A DNA stretch of 64,000 nucleotides from Physcomitrium patens (lineage: Eukaryota > Streptophyta > Bryopsida > Funariales > Funariaceae), in the NCBI RefSeq assembly GCF_000002425.4, contig NC_037255.1:8517458-8581457 (forward strand). Reading direction: 5' to 3'. Both the position numbers and the translations under genes were made by a program. The notes beneath the pieces are model-generated. The model worked only from the letters and a program-made list of their open reading frames with translations. It did not search any database and was not told where the DNA came from. This document shows, in pieces, positions 48,787 through 61,293 of this stretch; position 1 is the stretch's first letter, and each line of letters opens with the position of its first letter.

Positions 48787-49161
48787 TATCATGGACATAC
48801 ATATTTATTCTAATATTTACCTATATGATTAAATAGAAGTAGATAAAAATAAATTTAGTTCTTAATATTTTCTAAAAAAGCTTCTTAAAAGCTTTATAGA
48901 TGTTGTTTTAATTTTACATGTATTTGTAGTTAATTGATAGGTTAGAAACTTATTCAATAAGTTAATCACGTATTAGGAGCTTGTGAAGCAAGCTAATTAT
49001 GTGGCATACATATAAAAAACTTGCCTTACAAGTTAAGATATGTATCTTATAAAGTCAACATGTTTTAGAGGTCCTATAGGACATCGCCATGTAATTCCTA
49101 ATTAAGAGTATATATAAAAGCAAGAGTGAAACCTTCTTTAGTCTTATTAATGCTATTATAA

Positions 49162-50871
49162 TGTAACATGACTAATAGGTGGAAGGAGTGAAGAAATTAT
49201 CATATTATAGAAGATCTTACTTTGAATATTGTAGCAAATTATTTTAGAATAGACAATAGTCTAAAAGAAAGTAAAAGTAAAATTAAAAATATAAATACTA
49301 TCTTTTTATAAAATAGGCTTCTACTTACTTTACAAGGCCATAAATAAGCCAAAATAAGGTAGATTAGAAAAACAAAGAATATAAAAATATGTAAGAAGAA
49401 TTTAGGAATTGATTTTAATAAAAATTAATTCAAAAAGGCATAATTTTATATTCAAAGAGGAGTATTTATCAACTTGGATCGAAATCAGATCCCAATGCAC
49501 AAAATTGGGCATCTATAGCAATTCTAGGATTTTTTTGCAAATCAAAGAGTAGGATTTAAGAGAAAACTTGATAGGGTTTCTTTAAGCATTGATTTTGAGT
49601 GATTTGAGTATGTAATAAATTTGTAAGAGCTTTGCAAAGTCTCAATTGTTTTGGATGATTTTGAAATTTGTGAAGTAAAAAAGGTATTACATTTTGGAGA
49701 ATCCATGAATTTAGCAGTAGATTTAAAATTAAAATTTTGAGGACTTATGAAAATATTTGTTTAAATTATATGCTATTATTTTGAGCTTGATCAAATGGTT
49801 GAATTGAAGGTTATTGAATTTCAAGTAGATTGAGATCTCAAAAATTAGACTTCAAGGGGCAGTTAGAATTTCTAAGATCTTCAATAATCCACTAGTTGGA
49901 TTGGAGCAAAATTTATGTATAAAAGTAAAAGAGTTGATTTACTATACATTTGTGAAATTTAAAAATAATTGAATAGTTTAAAAAGAAGATATTGGCATTG
50001 GAAGTTCACCATCCAGATTAAAATAGGAGGCTGGTCAATACCCGAGTAGATTTTAGAGTTTTTCTTCTATTTAGAAAAGATGATTATCTTCAAATTTCTT
50101 ATATTATTTTTCAACTAAGAAATTAAGAGATGCATAGATTTTTAAGCAAGATAAATAATTTAATCAATAAATGTTAGTTTCTAATATGCCTTTGGATTTA
50201 GTTTAGAGTTTATTTAGGATTTGATTTAGAATTTAGAATTTGTTTAAGATTTGATTTAAGATTTAGAATTTATTTAGGATTTGATTTAGGATTTGATTTA
50301 GGATTTAGAATTTAGAATTTATCTAGGATTTGATTTAAAATTTAGGATTTTTTTAGGATTTGGTTTAAGATTTAGGATTTTTTTAGGATTTGATTTAAGA
50401 TTTAGGATTTATTTAGGACTTAATTTAGAATTTAGGATTTGCTTAGGATTTAGGATTTGATCTAAGATTTGATTAAAGTCTATTAGGGTTTCAATTAGGA
50501 TCAAATTAAGAATGAATTAAAATTTATTTAAGATATATTTTTGATTATTCTAATATTTCTTTAGGATTTCTTAAGGATTCTTTTAAGATTTATTTTATAT
50601 TTCTTTTGATCACTTTTAAGTTTTCTTACTGTTTCTTTTGTGATTTCTTTAAGATTTCTTTTGATCACTTTTAAGATTTCTTATTGTTTCTTTTGTAATT
50701 TCTTTAAGATTTCTTTTGAATTTGTTTAAAGCTTACTTAGCATTGTTATGGATTTAATTAAAGTTATTTGATATCCTATTAGAATTAGGATTTTTTTGTT
50801 GCAATTTTTATTCTACGTTCCATAGCCATATGTCTGGTGAATTCTTGAGCAAGACTTCATATAATACAACA
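49162..50871 (+). repeat. Family D repeat (TG...CA, 1.7 kb) inside the A2 LTR
   Basis: Starts TGTAACATG and ends ATACAACA. The A-LTR sequence AATGCT is present on both sides (about 49150-49154 and 50871-50876), showing the insertion point. Same family as 20412-30282 in reverse. It contains a degenerate GATTTAGG-type tandem array (50200-50480). It carries no coding capacity that I can see, so it is most likely a solo LTR (inference). Confidence 0.6.
50200..50480 (+). repeat. Degenerate tandem array of GATTTAGGATTT-type units
   Basis: About ten imperfect units built from GGATTTGATTTAAGATTTA with a unit length near 30. A related CCTAAATC-rich array lies in the other D copy in reverse (about 20760-21000), so the array is an original part of D. 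Confidence 0.7.
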
Positions 50872-52748
50872 ATGCTTTCTAGTCTTTAGGTTGTTTTAAG
50901 AATTTCTAATCTTCTTATCTTTGACAATAGTCATTCCAATTTCATACCATATCATCTTTAAATAATCTTTTAGTTCTTTTGAGTGACACAAGATTATATT
51001 AAAGATTTCTTTTTTCAAGATTTATATCTTTGACAGTTTGACAAGAGTGCAAACTTATTATTTTTGTCTTGTTTTAGAAGTGAGTGGATTACCTTACTTC
51101 TATTCTTATATTTTAAAGGTTTTAAATTATCTACCCTTAAACAAACAATCTTATTTTCTAATATTGATTTTTTTCTAAAAGAAAGTAGATTATTCTTTTT
51201 TATAGAAATTTTCATTTGATATTAGAGGTTGTAGATTACCCTCTTTTAATTTAAGCTTTTGAATTTATTTGAGTTGTTTATGGAAGGAAAGATTATAGAT
51301 GCTACTCTCAATCGAAGTGAGAATAGATTTGCAACTATTGCAGATCTTCATAAGCTTCTCAATACTTTAAGAATAGAAATCTTATATATTTTCAACATAA
51401 ATCATGGAAGTACTATTCTTATGCCTATGGAAGTAGTTCAAAAATTGCATCAAGAAGTTGTGGAGTTGAAGGAAGCAAATAGATTGACCTCACAACCAAA
51501 TCTAGAAAGTTTTACTTCTACAAGTATGATGGAAACAAGGACGAATATGTTCAAGAAGTTTGATGGAACATGATCAAAATTTTGAAGATTTTTGCAATAA
51601 GTCAAGTTCAATTTAAGGTTGCATCCCTTCCAATATCTTAATAGATTTACTCAATTTGGATTCAAAAGTGTACTTCTATCAAAAAGTGCTCTCTCTTGAT
51701 TTGTATTTTTAATGAAAAATGATTCATGGCTCCTTTATAATTTGAATTCATTCCTAGAAGTGTTTATGGTTAAATTTGAAGAAAGTATTTGAAAAAAAGT
51801 AGTAGAGACCAAGCTCTTATTTTTATGGCAAAATTCACAATTAGCCACCATATATGTTGTTGAATTCCAAAACCTTGCTTGTAACATGGATTGGAATGAC
51901 AAAGCCGTTATTAATCAATTTTGATATGGATTGAAGGATAATGTTAAAGGTTTATTATTGATAATACCAAAAAAAAATCTTTAGAAAAATTTATGGCTCA
52001 AGCCATTACATGTAGCAATCAATTATTTGAAAGAAATCAAGGAGAAAGACTTAATTGAAGAAGAATAAGTCAAATAAAAATGACAACTTTCAAGTTTTTA
52101 GAAACTAATTCATTAAGGCCAGAACCAATACAAATTAATATAATATGTTTTAAACTACTCATGGAGCAAAAAAAGTCTCAACAATATCAAGAGGGCTTTT
52201 GCTTATATTGTGGAAAAGCTGAACACATTGCTCAATATTATCCAAAGAAACAACATAACCACAAAATGAGAAGGACGATTACGAAAGAAGACAATGTGTT
52301 GAAAAATGAGTTTTTCTAGCTATAATAGGGGCTATGCAGATAAAATCTTATATAACTCCTAATAAAGGTCCTATTTTCTTCTCAAATTCCTTACCATGTT
52401 TTATAATAGAAGTTTATTTAGGACCAAAAAATCACAATATCTTAATTTTCTTAAATTTAAGACCTTTGTTAAATTTTAAACACAAAGATTTTGTCAAACT
52501 TTACCTTGGCTGCAATATTATTATAAATACGAAAAGATGACAAACTCCATCTAATAGCTTTTCATTCTAAAAAATTTTTGATAGCCAAAATAAATTATGA
52601 GTTTCACAAAAAAGAGCTTCTTGTAATTGTGGATTCATTTCAAGAATAACGTTATTATCTAGAAGGTGCCTTGAATGTAGTTATTGTATATACAAAATAT
52701 AAGAATTTCAAGTACTTCATGTTGGCATATATTTTGAATTGTTACTAA

Positions 52749-55533
52749 GTATCAAGATCATGAATCTTAAAGACAAAATCCTCAATACATTCTTATGTCA
52801 CTAAAAAGAATTAAAAAATCACTCAAATATGATATAGTATTAAACTAGAATAGCAAATGTCAAAAATAAGAAGACTAAAAAATACTATATTGGTAAAGAA
52901 AGGTATTTGTTGAGTGGAAGAATATACCAAATTATTGTACTCAAACTCTGCCAATGGAAAAAGAGTTGTCTAATCATCTTGATGATAGTTGATGGTACAC
53001 CTCAAGTACTACTCCAAAACTTGATTCACCTATTCCATTTGCCTATCAATTTGAGGATGAAAAGCCAAAGAGAGCTTTATATCTACCTTTAAAATCATGA
53101 AAAATATTTTTCAAAATTTTGATATAAATTGAGTCTTTCTATTCCATATAATATCTTTAAATAATCTGTTGTCGTACTGTAAATGCTTATAGTATGTAAA
53201 AATTAGTTAAAACATATTATATGTTGATAAATCTAGATGTATATTAGAATGGCTAGTAGATTAAATTAAAAGGAGTTGGAATAAGAAACTTTACTTTGTT
53301 TCTTTATTTCTTTTGATTTTGACATTAATATATATATATATATATATAGGACCTAAATGTTTAGTATGAAATCTTGGGAAAAGGTGGAAACCTAAGGATG
53401 AAAATCTAAACTAGTAGGAAGCTAATTGGGAGGGATGAAAGCAAGGCATGGTCGGATGAAGGCAAGGAATGGAGAACTTCATCCCTATTGGTCGAATACC
53501 ATGCCCAATGGGCTTTGAAGAGGCTGCCCGCGACCTTAAGAAGGGTTTCGGTGACTTCAAAGGGGGCATTCGGAGATTCAAAGCTAGAGTTGTAAAGTTT
53601 AGGGTTTGAAAAACAATTTGTGTACAAAAATTAGAGGATTTGGAGTTAGGGTGAAAAAGTTATAACCGTTTGAAGTTAAGGTGTTTATTTAAGACATACT
53701 GTTATTCTTTTGAGAGTACGAGGAGTTTTACAGTAGCTTTTGAAGATCGGAAGGTGTGACTGAAACGGCGATTTCAAGGCCTACATCTTTTATGAAAGAA
53801 TTATTACTTTTGGAGTTCATATGAAGGAATTGTAAGAAGTTGAAGGCGACGCTTCCAAATCAAAAGCAATAAGTAAGCGGGTTTGTTTGTAGTAATGGTT
53901 GAAGCCATAACTTGAGTTTTCGGACAAATTTTTGGCTCAAACTTTTGGGAGAATGTAAAATTTTGTGTTAAGAAGTTATACATACAAATTTCGTGGCATT
54001 TGAGCTTATATTTTGTGAGATATGAAGAAAATTGCACGCGGATGTATAAAGACAAGGGTTTGAAGCGATTGTTAAGGATTTCAAGATATCTCAAGATCTG
54101 CAATGAATTTGCAGTTGAAAATTGTTGTAAAAGTTAATAAGAATACATCAGTACCTCATGTAAAATTTGAGTTTGTTTGGACGGTCGGATTAAGAGATAT
54201 GAGGTGTTGAAGTTCGGAAAAATCTCCACATAAGAATAAACAAGGATTTAGAAGATTTTATCATATTTTGGAAGTTGTGGGTTACTTGAGGATTGTGTAT
54301 TTGGTGTAATTACTCAAAAAGAGAAAAATTATATATAAACTTAAGGCTTCCCTTATTTTCAAGCTTGATTGAATAATTAGTGACAACCAGAAGCCCAACG
54401 TTTTCTTGAGGCAAACTCTCTCTACCCCGACACCGTGATAGCAATAGATATTGTTAAGAAAAAACTTAGCCTTTTTTTTGACCTGTGATAGATTTTATAC
54501 ATAGTAGAAAATGTGCCATCTTGATAAAAAAATCTATGACCACAAATATAAAATTTTACAAATCTGAGATTGAAAGATTTGTGATAAAATCCATAGAAAT
54601 CAAAGACGATGATTATTATGGAATAGATAATGACTAAAAAAAGTCTATAAAGTCAATGGCAAAGAATTTTGGATTTTAAATAAATATCACATGATTGATC
54701 AAAGTCTTTAACTGCCTTCTATATTTGAGGCTATTAGAAATCTCTTGATATTAACTTCAAAATCTTATTGTATTCAAAATATTCAATTCTTGAAAAATCA
54801 TAATGAACTTAAAGAATACATAATCATGTCCCACCTTTTAGAATGAATAATTGTTCTTTAAAATATAGTAGGTTGTTCTTGAATTCAAACTTAGAAGTAT
54901 CATGAGATTTAAAAGAATTATTCTTGATATTCTCAATAAGAGATCAAAAGACATATTTGATTAAATTTTCTTGACAAAGTTTGAATCAACAATCAATATT
55001 GATTTAATTGTTCAAAGGTGAAAATACTTTTTCTTCAAAAAAATCATTCTTTGTTGATCAAAAGATGTATCTGTTTTTTTTGATGCAAGATGAAAACATC
55101 TATAAAGGACATCCAACAAACCTTATTATTTTTTGGATTGATGAGTGATCTTGAAATCAAATCATGATAAAGACATACTCTAAAAACCTTGCTTACGATT
55201 CAAAATATTTGTCAATTCAAAATAATTCTTTTAACTAATAATATTTCTTATTTTTTGAAAAAATCTTTGTCTATAAAATAGACTAAGTCTCCTAAATCTA
55301 ACAAAGCTAAGTCTTTGTAATTTTTTGGTCTTAAATAAACTTCTATTGTAAAATAAGGTGAAGAGATTGGAAGAGAATAAGACCTTTACTTGGAGTTACA
55401 CAAGATTTTTGCCACATGGTTCCTATTGTAGCTAGAAAAACTTGTTTTTTGATACATTATCTTCTTTGGCAACCATACTTCTTATTTTGTAGTTATATTG
55501 TTTCTTTTAATAATATTGTGTAATGTGTTTAGC
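52749..55533 (-). mobile_element. Element A-m1: family A gypsy remnant, reverse orientation
   Basis: The low end (52749-52873) is the reverse complement of a family-A LTR terminus (TATCAAG...). Going up in coordinate are integrase (about 52875-53165 and 54437-55000), a zinc-binding integrase start near 55000-55140, protease near 55250-55420 and gag zinc-knuckle sequence near 55440-55533. A B solo LTR lies within it (53170-54432), and element A-m2 interrupts it at 55534. Broken, with many lesions. Confidence 0.65.
53170..54432 (+). repeat. Solo LTR of family B inside A-m1 integrase
   Basis: Starts TGTCGTACTG and ends CCCCGACA, 1263 bases, aligned with 58083-59358. Flanks CTGT and CCGT may be a worn target duplication. 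Comparison with 57540-57610 shows the integrase sequence continuing on both sides. Fewer lesions than its host, so the insertion is younger. Confidence 0.8.
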
Positions 55534-58082
55534 TATCAAGGACATAAATCTCAAAGAAAGGGAATCCTCAATATACTCTTCTATCAGTGAAGAGAACTAG
55601 AAAGTCACTCAAAAGGTGATGTAATATTAACTACAATGGCTATTGCCAAAAACAAGAAGACTAGAAAGTCTTGAAACAAGACCAAGACTAGAAAGTCTTG
55701 AAATAAGACCAAGACTAGAAAGTCTTGAAATAAGACCAAGACTAGAAAAGCATTGACAAGAGTGAAGAATGCTTCACTCTTGCCTCCATATATACTATCT
55801 AACTAAGAGCCATGAGGCGATGTTCTATAGGACCTCCAACATGTGTTGACTTTGCTAGCCACATGTCTTATCTTGCAAGGTAAGTTATCTATGTATGCAC
55901 CACGTAGTTAGCTTGTTCTACAAGCTACTACACGGAGGTAATTTGTTCCACAAGCTACGAATATATGGTTAGCTTTTTGGCCAAGTTTCTAACCTACGAA
56001 CACATTTAAAGTCAAAACCGCATCAATGAAGCTTCTAAGAAGCTTCTCTAGAAGACTTTATGAAATTATTCTATTTTATCTACTTCTACTTAATCATATA
56101 AGTAACTATTGAGGTAAATATATATGTCCATGACATTACCCCCTTTTTTATAGACGAGTTCCATGAACAGCAATCTTCATATCTTGAGGAAGTCTAAGAT
56201 ACGGTAAATTATATTTGCTACATACTTCGGTCTTTGCTCTCTTCGAAGATGGTTGATAGGTCCTCTCAACCATCTATAGTGTCTCATATCAGGGCAAGAA
56301 GACCACCCTGTTATTTGGTAATTGTTAAGGTGTTTATAACTTCTTTCAAATAAAATATTTGAAACATCGTCAAGAATTATTCCTACCTCTAATAAAATCA
56401 CTAAACATCGGGATTCTCTTCCAAGGTTGTGATACCAAATATGTTGTATCTCGCCATCTATTCGAAGAAAGACATGTCGTTCTTGAGGATCTTCATCTCG
56501 ATTCCGTCGTCTTGAAGGTTGTGACAATCACAATATCTTGTCTGGTAAGTCCGCAAATGAAAGCTCTTGAATTAAATCTGTTGGTCGTTGATACTCTATC
56601 TTATCACAAATACATAGAAGTTACAATGAAAGATAGAAGGTAGAATACTATTTACCTTTGATCTTGTTTCTTTTATAGCAAAGGTTTACTATTCTTCATC
56701 TTGGTTTTGATGGATGTTGTTGATGAAAGACTTCAACTTTCTTTGTTGCATTTGCAAGATTCTTTGATGGCTCCCATGTGCATTTACTAATATTGTATCT
56801 GTACCAATGAACAAGATATTTCAATCTATTTCGGTACCACCTTGAGTCTAAGACTTCTTCCACCTCAAATTCTTGGTTATTATCCACTTCTATAGGAAGA
56901 GGTGGCATTTGTCTTCTTCTCAAGATATTCACTGTCTTATATGGCTGCAGAAGAGATACGTGAAATACAGGGTGGATCTTTATAGACTCCAGTAGATGTA
57001 ATCGATAGGCAACATAATTGATTTGTTCACAAATAGAAAAAGGTCCGAGCCTACGATAATCTAATTTATCACAAAGACAAGTAGTCTTAATATTTTGATG
57101 AAGTAACTATACCTTGTCGCCCATATTATATTGTGGTTGCTCCTTGCGATAGGCATCTACGTTGGTCTTTCGTTGTTCTTGAGCTTCTTTTAATTGTATC
57201 TTCATTGTTGTATGTAGCTCTGACAAGCGATTTGCTAAATCTTCCGCCACAGGATTATCAACTTTTGAAAAGTCAAAAGTATCAAGACTTGGATGATGAC
57301 CATAATTGGCAAAGAAAGTTGTTTGTTGAGTAGAAGAATGTACCGAATTATTATATGCAAACTCTGCCAATGGTAAAAGAGTTGTCTAATCATCTTGATG
57401 ATAGTTGATGGTACATCTCAAATACTACTCCAGAACTTGATTTATCCATTCTGTTTGTCCATCAATTTGACAATGAAAAGCTGAAGAAAGCTTTATATCC
57501 ACTTTTAGAATCTTGAATTGAGTTTTTCAAAATCTTGATACAAATTGAATCCCTCTATGCAATATAATATCCTTTGGCAATCCATGATAGTAATAGATAT
57601 TGTTAATAAAAAGCTTAATTGTTTCTTCACTTGTGATAGATTTTGTACATGGTATAAAATGCGCAATCTTAATAAAACGATCTACTATCATGAATATAGA
57701 GTCATAAGAACCTAAGATTGGAAGATCCGTGATGAAATCCATAAAAACAGAAGACCATGGTTGTTCTGGAATAGGTAACAGTTGAAGAAGTCCATAAGAT
57801 TGAAGATGAAGAGTTTTTAATCTTCAGCAAATATCACAAGATTGTACAAAATCTTTGACTGCCTTCCACATTTGCGGCCACCAAAAATCCCTCGATATTA
57901 GTTCCAAAGTTTTATTATATCCAAAGTGTCATGCTGTTAGAAAGCCATGACGAGCTTGAAGAACACGTAATCGGGCTTCACCTTCTAGAACATATAGGCG
58001 TCGTTCAAAATATAATAGATTATTCTTGAATTCAAACTTTGAAAATTCATGGGACTTAGAAGAAGTATCTTTAATATCTCGA
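55534..58082 (-). mobile_element. Element A-m2: family A gypsy chromovirus, 3' part, reverse orientation
   Basis: The 3' LTR is 55534-56135 (minus-strand start TGTCATGGAC at 56135, end TATCAAGGAC complement at 55534), preceded by a polypurine tract (A6G5 on the minus strand, about 56139-56150). TTAGC (55529-55533) and TTACC (56136-56140) flank the LTR. Going up are the chromodomain (56696-56932, with ILDSRWYRNRLKYLVHWYRY replaced here by VLDSRWYRNRLKYLVHWYRY, then WEPSKNL), and integrase (about 57100-57900, with MDFITDLPILGSYDSIFMIV). Element B interrupts it at 58083, and the 5' part is not in the window. Broken, but with clearly fewer lesions than A0 and A-m1. Confidence 0.8.
55659..55745 (-). 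repeat. 27-bp tandem repeat inside the A-m2 LTR
   Basis: Three full copies of a 27-base unit beginning GACTAGAAAGTCTTG at 55659, 55686 and 55713, plus a partial fourth. The A1 LTRs have this segment once, so the amplification is specific to this copy or subfamily. Confidence 0.85.
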
Positions 58083-59358
58083 TGTCATACTATAAATGCT
58101 TACAGTATGTAAAAATTAGTTAGAACATATTATATGTTAATAAATCTAGATGTGTGTTAGAGTGGCTAATAGATTAAATTAAAAAGGGTTGGTAAAAAAA
58201 ACTTTACTTTGTTTTTTTACTTGTTTTGATTTTGACATTAAAATATATATATCTATATATATATATATATATATAGGACCTAAATATTTAGTATAAAGCT
58301 TAAGAGAAGGTTGGGGCCTAAAGAAGAAAATCTTAACTAATAGGAGGCTTATTGGAAGGGATGAAAGCAAGGCATGGTTGGATGAAGGCAAGGATTAGAA
58401 AACTTCATTCCTATTGGTCGAAGGCCATGCCCAATGGGCTTCAAGGAGGCTGCCCAAGGCCTTATTAGGGACTAGGATTCCTCTTTCGAGGGTATTCAGA
58501 GATTACAAGCTAAGATTGTAAATTTTAGGATTTGAGGTACAATTTGTAAGCAAAAATTAGAGGATTTGGACTTAAGGTAAAGATGTTATAGCCGTTTGAA
58601 GTTAAGGTGTTAATTTAAGATATATTGTTACTTTATTGAGGATAAGAGGAGTTTTACAGCAGCTTTTGAAGATCGAAATGTGTGACTAGAACGGCAATTT
58701 TAAGGCCTACATCTTTTACAAAAGAACTATTGCTTTTGAAGTTCATATGAAGGAGTTATAAGGAATTGAAGGCAGCACTTCTAAATCAAAGGCAGTAAGT
58801 AAGCGGTTTTGTTTGTAGTAATGGTTGGAGGCATAACTTGAGTATTCAAACGAATTTTTTGCTCAAAGTTTTTGGAGAATGTAAATTTTTGTGTGAAAAA
58901 GCTAAAAATACAAATTTTGTGGAATTTGAGCTTATATTCTATGAGATATGAAGAAAATTGCATGTGGGTATATAAAGTCAAGGGTTTGAAGTGATTGTTA
59001 GGGTTTTCAAGATATCTCAAGATCTGCAACGAATTTGCGGTTGAAAATTGACGTAGATTTTAATAAGAATACATCAGTACTTCATGTAAAATTTGAGTTT
59101 GTTTGGACGGTCGGATTAGGAGATATGAGGTCTTGAAGTTTGAGAAAATCTCCAAATAAGAATATACAAGGTTTTAGAAGATTTTATCATTTTTTGGGTG
59201 TTGTTGGTTAATTGAGGCTTGTGTATTTGGTGTAATTACTCAAAAAGAAAAAATTTATATATAAACTTAGGACTTCTCTTATTTTCAAGTTTGATTGAAT
59301 AGTTAGTGAGAGCGAGAAGCCCAACGTTTTCTTGAGGCAAATTCTCTCTACCTTGATA
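58083..59358 (+). repeat. 5' LTR of element B
   Basis: 1276 bases, the reference copy for family B. Solo relatives lie at 22130-23382 (reverse), 53170-54432 and, older, 43840-44970. It contains a TA microsatellite near 58248-58275. Confidence 0.8.
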
Positions 59359-61293
59359 TATTGGTGCTTCCATTGAGAGAGCCTTAAGGCACTGATTTTT
59401 CAACAAGTTGAAATGGGAGATCAAAATCCAGGATTTAGATTATAAAGAGGTATGGATGCCCATGATTTATTGAAGGCATTTGCTCAATTTATGGAAGAAA
59501 GGCAATATGTCCATGGAGAGGATAGAAACACTACAAATGCCTTACAAGTAGTAGTGGACAAAGTTGAGAGGTTTGATGGGAGGAGTATCACTAAGTTCTT
59601 AAGGATTTACACATGTGAAATGGAAGTGTATTAAGTTTCAAAAATGAAGATGATTACCACCTTTGATTTGGCAATGGTACTAGAAATCAGAGAAAGGGTG
59701 CAAGAGTTATATTCTGAGACTATATCATGGAAGAAATTTGAAAAACTCTTGAAAGATGAATTTTTTGAAGAAGATTCAGAAAGAATGATAAGACAGACTT
59801 TTTTTTGGAGTGGATTGAATAAAGGCCAAGGAATCAATTGGCTCAAAATGAATTAATTAGAGAATTTGAGACCAAGTTTGAGTAATTACCATGGCAAGAG
59901 AGGCAGCTCTTGGAAACAAGAAAAACTGGATTATTTTTACAAGCAGCTGATGAATATTTAGAAGACAAGCTTCTCTTTTATCTAGTAGATAAGACATTTG
60001 AGAGTAGTTTTATAAATAATTGGAAGCTAGTAAAAGAAATTGTAGGACTTTTGGCTAAACAATAGAAGATTAAGACTCGTGGTTTAATATTGGAACTAGT
60101 GCCTACATCTCAGAATCAAGGACCACCTCAGAGGATGATCAAGACTGTTAATGATGGTACTCTTGAAGAATTGATGAAGGGCATACAAGATTTGAAGGTA
60201 GAAATGACTGAGTTGAAGAAATTCCAAATTGTAAATTTATCAAAGACAATTGAAGGCTCAAAGAGATTTGTAAAAAGATGTATGTAGTGTGACAATCCAA
60301 ACCACAAGCGTGATAAATGTGACAGCTACAAAGGTGCAATCAAGGATGGTATTGTATACTTCAAAGAGGATAGGATAAAACTCACAGGGTCAGATAAGCC
60401 TTTAAAGACAAATTTTGAAAAAGGTGGCATGAAAAAATTGGTAGAAGAGCAAATATCAAGAAATAATGCTATATAAGGAGAAGGAGCTGAGTCTTTCTCT
60501 GTTACAATTGAACAAAAAGTACTTAAGGCTGTTTCCCTACTAACTATAGAAGTCATGATCAAGGGAGCTGAAGCTATCAGAAAAATGATTGGTTGGAATG
60601 ATCTAATTGATGCTATTAGTATTAAAGCATATTTATGCAGAGACAAATATGATGATGATTTACACAATGCCATGGTTGAAGAAAAAAGAGATAGAACTAT
60701 TCATGAAGAAGATGTTATTGAGCCTAAAAATAAGAGGAAATCTCCAAGAAACAAAGAAGCTTTTAAGGAGCAAAAATCAAAGAAAATGCCTTCTTCTACT
60801 CATCATGGTAGTGTACCATTATCAAAAGAGTAGTGGGAGAAGAGCAAAGAGAAGGAGAAAGATGATGCAAGCAAATCTAAAGGTAAAAATCCTACTTATA
60901 AGCTTCAATCTGACATTGAAACATCTACAAATATGAAGAGCATTTTGGAAGAAAAGATCTTAGATGCAAAAATTGAATTCACTCTGAGAGAGGCTCTTGG
61001 TATAGCTAAAAAGGATTTTCATGAGTTGATCATCAATGTGATAAAGAAGAAGAGGCAAATGACAGCTGAAGCTATTATGGTAGAGGCATTGGATACTCGG
61101 ATAACTATGGATGAGGAAAAAGAGATAGGACAGGTATTTGCATAATTTGAAATATCAGAAGCTGGAATTAAGATTGATATGAAAAATGAGGCTTTAAATA
61201 AATATGAAGAAGCTATAGATAAGCATCAAATGAAATGTGCATCTATGAAAATTACTAGAATAAAGAAGAATACACAAGAAGCATGTGTGAATA
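58083..61293 (+). mobile_element. Element B: long-LTR retrotransposon, left part
   Basis: The 5' LTR is 58083-59358 (TGTCATACT...CCTTGATA), inserted in A-m2 integrase. It is followed by a possible primer-binding stretch TTGGTGCTTCCATTGAGAG at about 59361-59379. The internal frame opens with MGDQNPGF near 59414 and holds a gag-like polyprotein: a helical core about 59449-59870, a coiled segment about 60090-60280, a CX-type NPNHKRDKC knuckle-like motif near 60290, and charged KR-rich segments to about 61140. The family is probably Ty3/gypsy by position, but the gag is not one I recognise. No protease or reverse transcriptase is seen before element C interrupts at 61294. Broken, with roughly ten or more lesions. 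Confidence 0.65.

Larger units (their letters stand above)
48787..52748 (+). mobile_element. Element A2: family A gypsy retrotransposon, left part
   Basis: The 5' LTR begins at about 48787 (TATCATGGAC) and, after the D insertion (49162-50871), runs to about 51043 (CTTTGACA). Internal sequence follows: a gag N-terminal region from 51259 aligned with A1 gag at 21899 but without the solo LTRs, zinc-knuckle region near 52200-52260, protease near 52370-52500 and RNase H near 52530-52740. It then meets reverse-oriented element A-m1. The remaining right part is not in the window. Broken, with many lesions. Confidence 0.7.

Noticed and set aside
49162-50871. CRISPR-like or satellite interpretation of the GATTTAGG array
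   Set aside because: Units are degenerate without spacers, and the array is part of a defined TG...CA repeat present twice.
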